Below, piece after piece: positions 43,010 to 51,877 of a stretch of 64,000 nucleotides of DNA. The stretch is from contig UQFY01000002.1 in assembly GCA_900540385.1 (NCBI GenBank), forward strand, positions 1-64,000, read 5' to 3'. How positions within the stretch are numbered: position 1 is the first letter of the stretch; every line of letters begins with the position of its first letter. The DNA is from an uncultured Mollicutes bacterium. GTDB lineage: Bacteria; Bacillota_I; Bacilli_A; RFN20; CAG-826. Position numbers and translations under genes: made by a program. The notes below the pieces were generated by a model. It searched no databases, was not told the DNA's origin, and was given only the letters and a program-made list of their open reading frames with translations.

Positions 43010-45622
43010 ATGGCAAAACGAGCGAAAGAAGAAACAATAATTCCTGAAAACATAATCTCTGATACCTTAGACGAATTGATGGGCGCTAAATATTCCATTT
43101 ACGCCAAAGACGTCATCCAGGATAGAGCTATTCCAGATGCAAGGGACGGCTTGAAGCCAGTTCAACGCCGTATCATTTTTGACATGGCCAAAACGGGCAA
43201 CACCATTGATAAGCCAACGAAAAAATGCGCCCACATCGTTGGAGACGTCATGGGAAAATATCACCCTCATGGTGACTCTTCCATTTATGAAGCTTTGGTT
43301 CACATGTCTCAAAAATGGGCCTATCGTTATCCATTAATCGATTTTCAAGGCAATAACGGTTCCATCGATGGAGATGGGCCAGCCGCTTATCGTTACACCG
43401 AAGCAAGATTAAGTGCTTTATCTAATGAATTGGTTGCCGATTTGGACCGCGACACAGTAGATATGGAGCTTACTTTCGATGATACCGAATTAGAACCAAC
43501 TGTTTTGCCATGTCGTTATCCAAACCTTTTAGCAAACGGTGCTGAAGGCATCGCCGTTGGTATTGCCACAAGTATTCCTCCCCATAATCTTGGAGAACTT
43601 TCCAAAGCAATCGCCTACAGAATCAAACACCCAAATTGCGATTTAAGTTCTCTTTTAAGCATTTTGCCAGGCCCAGATTTCCCAACGGGCGGCATTATTT
43701 ATGACAATGATTCCTTGAAAGATATTTATCTTAAAGGCAGAGGAAAAGTCACCATTTCAAGCCGTTATGAGATTATTGATGAAGAGGGGAAGCAAAAACA
43801 AATCATCATTACCGAAATACCGTATAGAACAAATAAATCCGAACTTGTGAAATCCATTGATCAAATTCGCCACGACAAAACAATTCCTGGAATCGAGGAA
43901 GTTCGTGATGAAACCGATAAAACGGGAATTCGTATCGCCGTTGATTTAAAAGATGAAGCAAAACCTGAAGCAATCATTGCCTATTTATTAAACAAAACCG
44001 AATTAAAAGTATCTTATAGCGCCCACATGGTCGCCATTGTCGACAATCGTCCAAAAACGATGAATTTATTGGATTATTGCGATTGCTATATTGCTCATGA
44101 ACTTGAAGTTATTTCCAGAAGGACCCGTTTTAATCTCGAAAAAGACAAAACAAGGGCAAATATCGTAAATGGTCTTATCAAAGCAATTTCCATTCTTGAT
44201 GAAGTCGTTGATGTAATTCGTCATTCTAACGATAAAGCGGATTCAAAGATAAACATTCAAAAGAAATTCGGCTTTGATGAGACACAATCTGAAGCAATCG
44301 TTACGATGCCTCTTTATAAATTATCTCATACCGATATTACGGTATTAGAGGATGAAGCGAAACGTCTTAACGAAGATATGGCGTATTTAAACGAACTTTT
44401 ATCCGATCAAGGCAAGAGAGAAGATTTGATTATCTCCGAATTAAGCCGTATCTCCAAAACCTATGGAGATAAAAGGAAAACGGAGATTCGTCCTGCCGAA
44501 GAAGAAAATGTCGTTGTCAATAAGCGTGATCTCATCGCTAAAGAGGATGTTTTCGTTGTTGCCACAAGAGATGGCTATATCAAGCGCTCTTCCTTGAAGT
44601 CTTGGAAAGGAAGTGGCGGACATAATGGCGCGCGTCCTGGAATCAAGGCGGGCGATATTTTCGTCTTTGAAGCGCAATGCGTGACAACTGACTTTTTAAT
44701 ACTTTTCACCAGCAAAGGAAATTACGTTTATATTCCAGTAAACGAGATTAAAGAAGCAAAATGGAACGATGAAGGTTTCCACGTTTCTTCTTTGGTGAAC
44801 GTTTCTCCAGAAGAAAAATTCATCGGAGGGTTTGCCGTCCGCAAATTCCGCGATGATTTGTTTATCATCATGCTAACAAAAAACGGTTATGTGAAACGTG
44901 TAAGGCTTTCCTCTTTTGAGGTTGTTCGTAAATCCAAAGCCATCGGAGCAATTCATCTTTCAAAAGGTGATGAATTAATCGATGTTTGCTACACATCTGG
45001 AAACTCTAATCTCTTTATTGCTTCTAAAGAAGGCAAAGCTATCTTCTATAACGAGAACGAGATTTTTATTTCGAATCCACGTACTTCCGGCCTTAAGGCA
45101 GGTTCTTTCCGTGGCAAAGAAATGGCAGGAATGCTTTCTTTTGCACCAACTGAAAAGCCAGGGAAAGTCCTCCTTGTCACCGATAGAGACCACACAAGGG
45201 TCTTTGATATGAACAAGATTCCTCTTTCTCACCGTTTGGATAAAGTCTTTACCTTATATGATATGTTTAAGAAAGAGCCTCATGTTCTTGTTTACATGGA
45301 TAAAGTCGAAGATAAGAATGTGCCTTATTCATTAGATGCCGTTTTAGGCGATTCAACCCGTTTCGATGTGACTTTCGAAGACTTTTATCTAACGCCAATG
45401 GAAAAATACGCCAAGCGTCCAGATGATTTCCCAAGCAAAAACAAAATCGCGAGAATTTCTCGTGAAATCTCTCCTTTATTGGATGAAAACATTCCTTCTT
45501 TCCAAGTCCCTGAAGAGGAGGAAGAAGAAACGGAAGAAAAACTCGAAAAGAAAGAGGATTCTTCTGACGGTTTTGAACAAATATCTCTCTTTGACGATTT
45601 AAACGATATAAACAATGAATAA
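43010..45622 (+). CDS. parC: DNA topoisomerase IV subunit A
   Basis: 870 aa. The cleavage domain has the catalytic Tyr 129 in AAYRYTEARL; the helix with HPHGDSSIYEA keeps Ser 90 and Glu 94, the unaltered quinolone-site residues. C-terminal beta-propeller repeats and an acidic tail follow. It overlaps yqeG by 8 nt. Confidence 0.94.
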   Translation: MAKRAKEETIIPENIISDTLDELMGAKYSIYAKDVIQDRAIPDARDGLKPVQRRIIFDMAKTGNTIDKPTKKCAHIVGDVMGKYHPHGDSSIYEALVHMSQKWAYRYPLIDFQGNNGSIDGDGPAAYRYTEARLSALSNELVADLDRDTVDMELTFDDTELEPTVLPCRYPNLLANGAEGIAVGIATSIPPHNLGELSKAIAYRIKHPNCDLSSLLSILPGPDFPTGGIIYDNDSLKDIYLKGRGKVTISSRYEIIDEEGKQKQIIITEIPYRTNKSELVKSIDQIRHDKTIPGIEEVRDETDKTGIRIAVDLKDEAKPEAIIAYLLNKTELKVSYSAHMVAIVDNRPKTMNLLDYCDCYIAHELEVISRRTRFNLEKDKTRANIVNGLIKAISILDEVVDVIRHSNDKADSKINIQKKFGFDETQSEAIVTMPLYKLSHTDITVLEDEAKRLNEDMAYLNELLSDQGKREDLIISELSRISKTYGDKRKTEIRPAEEENVVVNKRDLIAKEDVFVVATRDGYIKRSSLKSWKGSGGHNGARPGIKAGDIFVFEAQCVTTDFLILFTSKGNYVYIPVNEIKEAKWNDEGFHVSSLVNVSPEEKFIGGFAVRKFRDDLFIIMLTKNGYVKRVRLSSFEVVRKSKAIGAIHLSKGDELIDVCYTSGNSNLFIASKEGKAIFYNENEIFISNPRTSGLKAGSFRGKEMAGMLSFAPTEKPGKVLLVTDRDHTRVFDMNKIPLSHRLDKVFTLYDMFKKEPHVLVYMDKVEDKNVPYSLDAVLGDSTRFDVTFEDFYLTPMEKYAKRPDDFPSKNKIARISREISPLLDENIPSFQVPEEEEEETEEKLEKKEDSSDGFEQISLFDDLNDINNE

Positions 45623-46139
45623 AAAAGCCATTCCTTTTGCTATTGCCTCTTCCGTATATGAAATTCCCTTTTCCTTTTATGAAGAGAACGGAATCAAACA
45701 TATCTTATTGGATTTAGATAACACTTTGGCTTGTTATAAAGACAAGCTTCCTTCGGAAAAAACGAAAAAGTTCATTCAATCCTTAAAAGAAAACGGATAT
45801 GAGGTGGCGATTGCCTCGAACAATACCAATAAACGCGTTTTGGAATTTGCCAAAGAGCTAGGCATTCCCGCTTATTGTGCCTTAAGAAAGCCATTTTCCG
45901 GTCCTTTAAAAACTCTAATGAGAAAAGAAGGTTTTTCTAAAGAGGACACCATTTTGATTGGCGATCAGATCTTAACCGACGTTTATGCGGCTAATAGCGC
46001 TGGAATTAGAGCCATACTTTGTAAGCCTTTAACTGAGCTTGATCCTCTTTGGACAAGAGTTAATCGTTTCCTTTCGAAGAAAAAAATGAAACAATTATAT
46101 CAAGAACCGTATAAAAAATTATGGAGGGAGATTCCATGA
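45615..46139 (+). CDS. yqeG: YqeG family HAD phosphatase
   Basis: 174 aa HAD-superfamily phosphatase (phosphatidylglycerophosphatase-like group) with LLDLDNTLACY, ASNN and GDQILTDVYAAN. Substrate in bacteria uncertain. Starts within the end of parC without a clear Shine-Dalgarno. First gene of the conserved yqeG-yqeH-yhbY-nadD cluster. Confidence 0.9.
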   Translation: MNKKAIPFAIASSVYEIPFSFYEENGIKHILLDLDNTLACYKDKLPSEKTKKFIQSLKENGYEVAIASNNTNKRVLEFAKELGIPAYCALRKPFSGPLKTLMRKEGFSKEDTILIGDQILTDVYAANSAGIRAILCKPLTELDPLWTRVNRFLSKKKMKQLYQEPYKKLWREIP

Positions 46140-47308
46140 CACAATTCGAAAGCTTAAAACGTTGCTGCCATTGCGGAGCAGTTATCCAAAGCGATGATCC
46201 TAAAAAAGAAGGATATTTTTCTTTAGAAACTCTAAATGAAATCTCTGATAGAGAGGTCCTCTTATGCGATAGTTGTTATCAAAAACAACGTTACAATCGT
46301 TCTCCAGCGCCTATGAAGACATCGGAAGGCATCTTAACAATGCTTAAAGATGCCAAAGCAAGTGACGCCTTGATTGTTCAAGTTATCGACTTAACTTCCT
46401 TTGAATGTTCCTTTGATCAAAATGCTGCCGAATTCGCAAAAAATTTGAAATATATCGTCATTGGTAATAAAAAAGACCTGATGCCCAAGAATTATTCAGA
46501 CGAAGATTTGAAAGAACATATTTGTAACGTCTATGGAGAATACGGCATTAAGCTAAGCAAAGACGACATCTTTTTGACTTCATTACTTTTTTCAAATGAC
46601 GTTTCCGATATCACAAAAGCCATCGAAAGAAAAAGAAATGGCCATGACGTGTATATTCTTGGGGATGTTTCAAGTGGAAAATCTCTCTTTTTCTCCGCTT
46701 TCTTAAAGAATTACAAGAATCGCTCAAATCATCCTGTTGGAGTAAGTCGGTATTTCGGGACGGATTTAGACGTCTTAAAAATTCCTCTCGATTCATCCAG
46801 TTTTATCTACGATACTCCAGGGAATCTTCTTTCAAACTCTTTTACCCGATATAAAGACGATCCTTCGTTAATGAAATATATCTTAACGGATAAACCATAT
46901 ATCAGTAAAAAAATATCAATTAGTTTAAATGGCTCCATCTTTATTTCTAATTTAGCCAGAATAGATTATTTAGAAGGCAAGAAACACATGAATTTCTTCT
47001 TGCATGTTTCGCCTAAAATCCAATGCAAAGGAATCACTCCAAAAAACAACATGGATGAGCTCTTCCTTAAATACAGTGAGAAACGTTACCTCAAGCCATG
47101 CGCAAACTTCTTGAAAAGTATGAGTGACTACGATGTATTCGACATCAAATTAAAAGGAAAAGGATATCAAGAATTAGCCATTTCTGGCTTGGGTTGGATC
47201 TCCTTTCAAAGCGAAGATGGAATAAAACTTAGAATTTACGTTCCAAAGGGAATAGGATTATATGCCGGAAAGGCGAAAGGACACAGTTATGTTAACAGCA
47301 AAAAATAG
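46136..47308 (+). CDS. yqeH: Ribosome assembly GTPase YqeH
   Basis: 390 aa. N-terminal zinc finger (CCHCG ... CDSC), then a circularly permuted GTPase: NKKD (G4) comes before GDVSSGKS (G1) and DTPG (G3). Needed for 30S assembly. The ATG at 46136 has Shine-Dalgarno GGAGGGAG and overlaps the yqeG stop; an earlier in-frame start is discounted. The usual neighbour aroE is missing. Confidence 0.94.
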   Translation: MTQFESLKRCCHCGAVIQSDDPKKEGYFSLETLNEISDREVLLCDSCYQKQRYNRSPAPMKTSEGILTMLKDAKASDALIVQVIDLTSFECSFDQNAAEFAKNLKYIVIGNKKDLMPKNYSDEDLKEHICNVYGEYGIKLSKDDIFLTSLLFSNDVSDITKAIERKRNGHDVYILGDVSSGKSLFFSAFLKNYKNRSNHPVGVSRYFGTDLDVLKIPLDSSSFIYDTPGNLLSNSFTRYKDDPSLMKYILTDKPYISKKISISLNGSIFISNLARIDYLEGKKHMNFFLHVSPKIQCKGITPKNNMDELFLKYSEKRYLKPCANFLKSMSDYDVFDIKLKGKGYQELAISGLGWISFQSEDGIKLRIYVPKGIGLYAGKAKGHSYVNSKK

Positions 47309-47576
47309 AGCATTATTAAAAGGATTAGCCAATCATTTAAAACCACAAATCAATTTAGGAAAAGGGGAGGTCGATCAAAATGTCATCTCTTCCATTGATC
47401 AATCTTTAGAAGCCCATGAGCTTATTAAAGTGAAGGTTTTGCAAAATTCCAATGAGCTTTGCAAAGATTTGGCCAAACAAATCACAGAAAAAACATCCTC
47501 GGATTTGGTTGATATTATCGGACATACGATCATTTTGTATCGTCCAAGCAAAAAGAATCCAAGAATTATTCTTTAA
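47289..47576 (+). CDS. yhbY: YhbY-family ribosome-associated RNA-binding protein
   Basis: 95-aa CRM-domain protein with LTAKNRALLKGLA and a conserved NLGKGEV loop. Associates with pre-50S particles. The ATG at 47289 lies inside the end of yqeH after an AAAGGA Shine-Dalgarno; an upstream start is less likely. Confidence 0.92.
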   Translation: MLTAKNRALLKGLANHLKPQINLGKGEVDQNVISSIDQSLEAHELIKVKVLQNSNELCKDLAKQITEKTSSDLVDIIGHTIILYRPSKKNPRIIL

Positions 47577-47579
47577 TCC

Positions 47580-48689
47580 ATGGAAAGGCTGATTATCTTC
47601 GGTGGGACTTTTGATCCCATTCATTGCGGGCATCTTCGTATCGCTAGACAAGCGTCTTTGTTATTAAATGCAGACGTTGTTTTCGTGCCTGCTAAATCTC
47701 CACGTTGGAAAGAACCGTCCGCCTCCGCAAAAGATCGTTTGAACATGTTACGTCTAGCCATCCAAGAAGATGGTTCGTCTTCATTTTTCATCAGCGATTG
47801 CGAATTAAAGCGCGAAGGTGACACGACTTATTCCATCGATACGGTCCGTTATTTTCAGAAAAAATATCCAAAATACGAATTATTTCTTCTAATTGGCGCC
47901 GACGAAGTGAACCAATTCCCTAAATGGCATGAGGCAAAAGAGATTGCTAAAATCGCTAAGGTCATCTTTGCAAATCGTCCTGATATAGATATCGATAAAA
48001 ATATCCTGAATGAATACAAAATGGTTTCGTTGAACTTCTTTGATTCAGGCGATGTTTCTTCCAGCGACATTCGTTCTCTTCAATCCGCCGATCTTCCTTC
48101 TAAAGTTTTAAACTACATCGAAAAACACGATCTTTATTTTATGAAGAGACTTCATTCCTATTTAAGCGACCATCGTTTGAATCACTCTTTGTCTGTCGCT
48201 CATTTAGCTTACTCTATAGCAATTTCCAATCATATTCCTTCGCCAGAAAGAGCTTATATCGCTGGAGCATTGCACGATATCGGAAAAGAATTAAGCAAAG
48301 AGGAGTCATTAAAGATCATGGAAGAAGAATTCCCTGAGTATAAGGATTATCCCGCTTTTTCTTTTCACCAATTCACCGGTTCTTATCTTGCGAAGAAAGA
48401 GTTTGGTATCGAAGACAAGTCCATTTTGGACGCAATTCAATATCATTGCACGGGCAAGGCGCATATGTCTCCGCTTGCAAAGATTATCTTCTCTGCCGAT
48501 AAAATCGATCCAACAAGAGGTTACGATTCCTCCGATATGATAAAAGACTGTAAAAAGAATTACTACATTGGATTCCTTCATGTAATTCAAGAAAACGCCA
48601 AATTCTTATCCGCTAAGGGAGGAGCTTCAACCACGGAACTTAGCAAACAATGTTACGAAGAATATCTAAGCAAGGAGAAGCAACAATGA
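47580..48689 (+). CDS. nadD: Nicotinate-nucleotide adenylyltransferase fused to YqeK-type HD hydrolase
   Basis: 369 aa. Residues 1-190 are NadD (GGTFDPIHCGHL, SSSDIRS), making NaAD for NAD synthesis. Residues about 195-365 are a YqeK-type HD domain (HSLSVAHLA, ALHDIGKE with H232-D233), a family shown to hydrolyse diadenosine tetraphosphate. In Bacillus these are two adjacent genes; here they are one frame. No Shine-Dalgarno; TATTCT (47567-47572) ends 7 nt before the ATG. Confidence 0.92.
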   Translation: MERLIIFGGTFDPIHCGHLRIARQASLLLNADVVFVPAKSPRWKEPSASAKDRLNMLRLAIQEDGSSSFFISDCELKREGDTTYSIDTVRYFQKKYPKYELFLLIGADEVNQFPKWHEAKEIAKIAKVIFANRPDIDIDKNILNEYKMVSLNFFDSGDVSSSDIRSLQSADLPSKVLNYIEKHDLYFMKRLHSYLSDHRLNHSLSVAHLAYSIAISNHIPSPERAYIAGALHDIGKELSKEESLKIMEEEFPEYKDYPAFSFHQFTGSYLAKKEFGIEDKSILDAIQYHCTGKAHMSPLAKIIFSADKIDPTRGYDSSDMIKDCKKNYYIGFLHVIQENAKFLSAKGGASTTELSKQCYEEYLSKEKQQ

Positions 48690-48991
48690 TTGTCTTAGAG
48701 GATATATTAAATGCAATAGAAGATAAGAAGTGCGAAGATGTGGTGGCAATCAATACGGAAGGAAGAAACCCTTTTGCGGATTATGTCATAATCGGAAGCG
48801 CATCTAACGAAAGGCAACTAGAGGCAGTCGCCCAAGCTTTAGAGGATCTTCTGTTTCGAAAAGAAAACATAGACATTAGAAGAGACGGAAAACCAGAAAG
48901 TGGATGGATTGTAATTGAAGCGGAAAATTTCATCATCCACATTCTGACAAAAGAAAAACGAGAAGAGTTCAAGCTCGAAGAAATAGCCTAA
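48686..48991 (+). CDS. rsfS: Ribosomal silencing factor RsfS
   Basis: 101 aa. Binds L14 and blocks subunit joining in starvation. Contains the DUF143 pattern VVAINTEGRNPFADYVIIG and GWIVIEAENFIIHI. The ATG at 48686 overlaps the nadD stop (ATGA) after AAGGAG. Last plus-strand gene before the strand switch; a terminator follows. Confidence 0.94.
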   Translation: MIVLEDILNAIEDKKCEDVVAINTEGRNPFADYVIIGSASNERQLEAVAQALEDLLFRKENIDIRRDGKPESGWIVIEAENFIIHILTKEKREEFKLEEIA

Positions 48992-49002
48992 AAATTCATT
49001 AT

Positions 49003-49039
49003 AAAAAGCAGTCAAAGCATAGACTGCTTTTTTCTTTTA
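49003..49039 (+). terminator. Terminator after rsfS
   Basis: Perfect 11-pair stem (49003-49013 with 49022-49032) followed by TTTCTTTT. Confidence 0.88.
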
Positions 49040-49284
49040 TATTGGAATCATTATAGATATAGACAAAAACAGATTGTAGAAGATGTGGTTATCAAACAAG
49101 AAACGCGAAAGAGAAACGAAATAATAAATAGACTAGTTTTTTAAAATAGGCAATAGAAATTACTTGCTTAAAGAAACGAGAGATATCTAGTAGTTATAAA
49201 AAAGAAGAGTGGTACTGCAATTTAAATTAATAAACATATTTCTGCTTTGATAGTTTTATGCAAGATTTTTCATAAAATATGATG

Positions 49285-49312
49285 ACTTCGCATAATGTCC
49301 GTTATGTTAATA
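49285..49312 (+). other. dif-like Xer recombination site
   Basis: 28-bp arrangement: left arm ACTTCGCATAA (49285-49295), central TGTCCG, right arm TTATGTTAATA (49302-49312). From memory, the E. coli dif arms are GGTGCGCATAA and TTATGTTAAAT, and the Bacillus dif begins ACTTCC and has TTATGTAAACT. The match over the two arms is therefore high. It lies in the gene-free DNA where gene direction flips, and xerD is close by. The role as chromosome-dimer resolution site is inferred. Confidence 0.72.
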
Positions 49313-49703
49313 AAAACGTATTTTAAAAGCATAATTACTATATTTAAAACATAATAAAATAATCATTATTGTAATTTTCCACATAGCTAATCCGACTTTT
49401 CAACATATTTTTAAAACTACTAAATAATTACTATTCACTAATTTGCTATATTTGCCGTCTATTTTATATTTATGAGCTTTTCTCTTAAAAACAGTCTTTT
49501 GATAATAAAAAATCTAAAACCCTTATTTTTAAAATAAATCGACTGATTATTCATTTGAATTAACAGACCTTTGATCATCGTATTTTATTTGCTTATTCTT
49601 CTTTCTACACATTTAAAAACTTATATAACGTTAAATAAGTAAAGTTTTACCTATTTATTTTATATAGTCATTTTATTTTTTAAGTATCTTTATTTTAGGC
49701 ATG

Positions 49704-49738
49704 AAAAAAGACCATTAAGATTTCTCTTATGGCCTTTC
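49704..49738 (-). terminator. Terminator after deoB
   Basis: On the minus strand an imperfect stem (AAAGGCCATAAGA with TCTTAATGGTCTTT) ends in a run of T. Confidence 0.7.
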
Positions 49739-49752
49739 TTTCATCTTGTTGA

Positions 49753-50946
49753 TTATTCTAAGATCTCATCAATCGGTGTTCCAATTAAGTCTTCGCTTCT
49801 CTTCAAACCGAAGTTCTTTAAAATGGTCGCGCCAATATCTGAGAAGGTTGGTCTTTCTTCTAAATAACGTCCATCGACAATACTTGGGGAATAAACCAAT
49901 AACGGAATCTTTTCTCTTGTGTGATCCGTTCCTTTGAAGGTTGGATCGTTCCCATGGTCGGCTGTAATCATTAAGAGATCATCTTTTCTCATGACCTTCA
50001 TCATTTCGCCGATTCTCTTATCTAAGTCTTCCAAGGCTCTTGCGTAACCTGGAGCGTTTCTTCTATGTCCATATTCAGAATCGAATTCAACTAGGTTAAC
50101 AAAGCAAAGACCTGTCCAATCATCGTTTTTGACTTGTTCTATAGTCTTATCCATTCCATCCATATTTGAAATGGTATGAACGGTCTTTGTAACGCCAGCC
50201 ATATCGAAGATATCTGAGATTTTTCCAACACAGCTGGTCATAAAGCCATTCTCTTGCAAGATTTCCATGTCTGTCTTAAAAGGTGGCTTTAAAGCGTAGT
50301 CATGACGATTTGGCGTACGTTTGAAATTGTCTTTATTTGTTCCGATAAATGGACGAGCGATAATTCTTCCGACTCTATATTCTGGTCTAAGACATATTTC
50401 GCGGGCAATCTCACAACAGCGATAGAGTTCTTGAACTCCCGTTGTTTCTTCGTGGGCAGCAATTTGGAGCACGGAATCTGAGGAAGTATAGACAATCAAG
50501 GAATTGTCTCTCATTTGTTCCTCGCCAAGGACTTTTAAAATCTCTGTTCCGCTGGAAGCGTAGTTTCCGATGATTTTATGCCCGGTTTTCTTTTCTAATT
50601 CATCGATGAGTTCTTTAGGAAATCCCGTATCGGTAAATGTTTTGAAAGGTTCCTTAGTTAAAATCCCCATCATTTCCCAGTGGCCGGTTAAAGTGTCTTT
50701 GCCATTTGAGGCTTCACGACAACGTAACGCGAAGCTATTTGGATGAGAATCAACTTTTTTGACTCCTTCAACATCGTCTAATTGGCCGATTCCAAAGTTT
50801 TCCATAAAAGGAACGTGAATTCCTCCGACGGATGCAGCCGCATGAGCCCAAGTGTTAGAACCTACATCGCCGAATTTGGCAGCATCAGGTTCTTCGCCTA
50901 CGCCAGCACTGTCAGCAACAATCAAGAAGATTCTTTTGAATTTCAT
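49753..50946 (-). CDS. deoB: Phosphopentomutase
   Basis: Interconverts (deoxy)ribose 1- and 5-phosphate. Alkaline-phosphatase fold, 397 aa, with DSAGVGEEPDA, TADHGNDPT and DHTREKIPLLVYS metal motifs. Strong Shine-Dalgarno AAGGAGG. Next to xerD as in Bacillus. The product feeds DeoC (23.4 kb). An inverted repeat GTTAGA-ATTA-TCTAAC (50963-50978) lies upstream and could be an operator. Confidence 0.96.
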   Translation of the reverse strand: MKFKRIFLIVADSAGVGEEPDAAKFGDVGSNTWAHAAASVGGIHVPFMENFGIGQLDDVEGVKKVDSHPNSFALRCREASNGKDTLTGHWEMMGILTKEPFKTFTDTGFPKELIDELEKKTGHKIIGNYASSGTEILKVLGEEQMRDNSLIVYTSSDSVLQIAAHEETTGVQELYRCCEIAREICLRPEYRVGRIIARPFIGTNKDNFKRTPNRHDYALKPPFKTDMEILQENGFMTSCVGKISDIFDMAGVTKTVHTISNMDGMDKTIEQVKNDDWTGLCFVNLVEFDSEYGHRRNAPGYARALEDLDKRIGEMMKVMRKDDLLMITADHGNDPTFKGTDHTREKIPLLVYSPSIVDGRYLEERPTFSDIGATILKNFGLKRSEDLIGTPIDEILE

Positions 50947-50992
50947 TTTTAATCCTCCTTAAGTTAGAATTATCTAACAATATAATGATATT

Positions 50993-51877
50993 TCATTTTC
51001 TAGACGCATACAAATCATAGGCGCTCATAATACGTTTTGTCGATACTTCAGTATATATTTGGGTGGTCGCGATATTCGAATGTCCTAACATTTCTTGGAC
51101 CGTTCTTAAGGAAGCGCCATTTTCCAAAAGATGGGTCGCGAAGCAATGCCTCAAAGTATGGGGCGAAACAGAGGAATCTATGCCTTTTTCCTCAGCGTAA
51201 CGTTTAACTTGCATAAAGAAATAGGTCCTTGAAAGAGCCTTTCCATCACGATTCAGGAAAATAATATCGGTATCTTTCGATCCTTTTACCCGTTTTCTAG
51301 GGCCATCGATATATTTACGAAGAAATTCCAACGCAAAAGATGAAACGGGGACGCTACGTTGTTTATTTCCCTTTCCATGGACAGTAATTAAGCCGTTTTG
51401 CATATTCACATTACGGAATCTTAAAGACAATAGTTCTGAAACACGTAGACCTGTCGCATACATAAGTTCTAACATAGCTCGATCCCTCATTCCGTTGTCT
51501 TTGGAAATGTCTGGCGCCTCTAATAGTTCATCTACTTCTTCGTTACTCATCACAAAAGGCAAGCGCTTAGAAGATTTAGGTTTGTCAACATCGGGCATTT
51601 CTTCATGAAGAATATTTTCCTCGTTTAAGAAAGAGAAATAGTTCCTTAAAAGGCTATAACGTCTAAGTATTGTCGAAGAGGAACGGGCAAGTTCATCTTG
51701 TCGGCGAACGAATTCCGGCAACATATCAACATTCAAATCGTCGGTTGTTTTGACATCTGGAAAAGAAAGTAAAAAGATCTTAAAGTCCTCTCGGTAATTT
51801 TTTACTGTTATTTCACTAACGCCACGCTCGACTCTTAAGTATTGGATAAAAGCGTCGAAGGATTCATTGATTTCCAT
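50993..51877 (-). CDS. xerD: Site-specific tyrosine recombinase XerD
   Basis: 294 aa. N-terminal SAM-like core-binding domain, then the catalytic domain with TGLRVSELLSLR (first Arg), HTLRHCFATHLL (His, Arg) and LGHSNIATTQIYTEVS (His, Tyr). Resolves chromosome dimers at dif. Starts inside the end of dinB. Only 1.7 kb from the dif-like site at 49.3 kb. Orthology to XerD rather than XerC rests on the deoB neighbour. Confidence 0.92.
   Translation of the reverse strand: MEINESFDAFIQYLRVERGVSEITVKNYREDFKIFLLSFPDVKTTDDLNVDMLPEFVRRQDELARSSSTILRRYSLLRNYFSFLNEENILHEEMPDVDKPKSSKRLPFVMSNEEVDELLEAPDISKDNGMRDRAMLELMYATGLRVSELLSLRFRNVNMQNGLITVHGKGNKQRSVPVSSFALEFLRKYIDGPRKRVKGSKDTDIIFLNRDGKALSRTYFFMQVKRYAEEKGIDSSVSPHTLRHCFATHLLENGASLRTVQEMLGHSNIATTQIYTEVSTKRIMSAYDLYASRK

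Larger units (their letters stand above)
48992..49752. other. AT-rich gene-free stretch at the strand switch (probable terminus)
   Basis: About 760 nt between converging blocks of plus-strand and minus-strand genes. It holds two terminators at its ends and a dif-like site near 49285. No open gene, tRNA or other RNA recognised. The rest is very AT-rich with many short runs of A and T. Confidence 0.6.
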
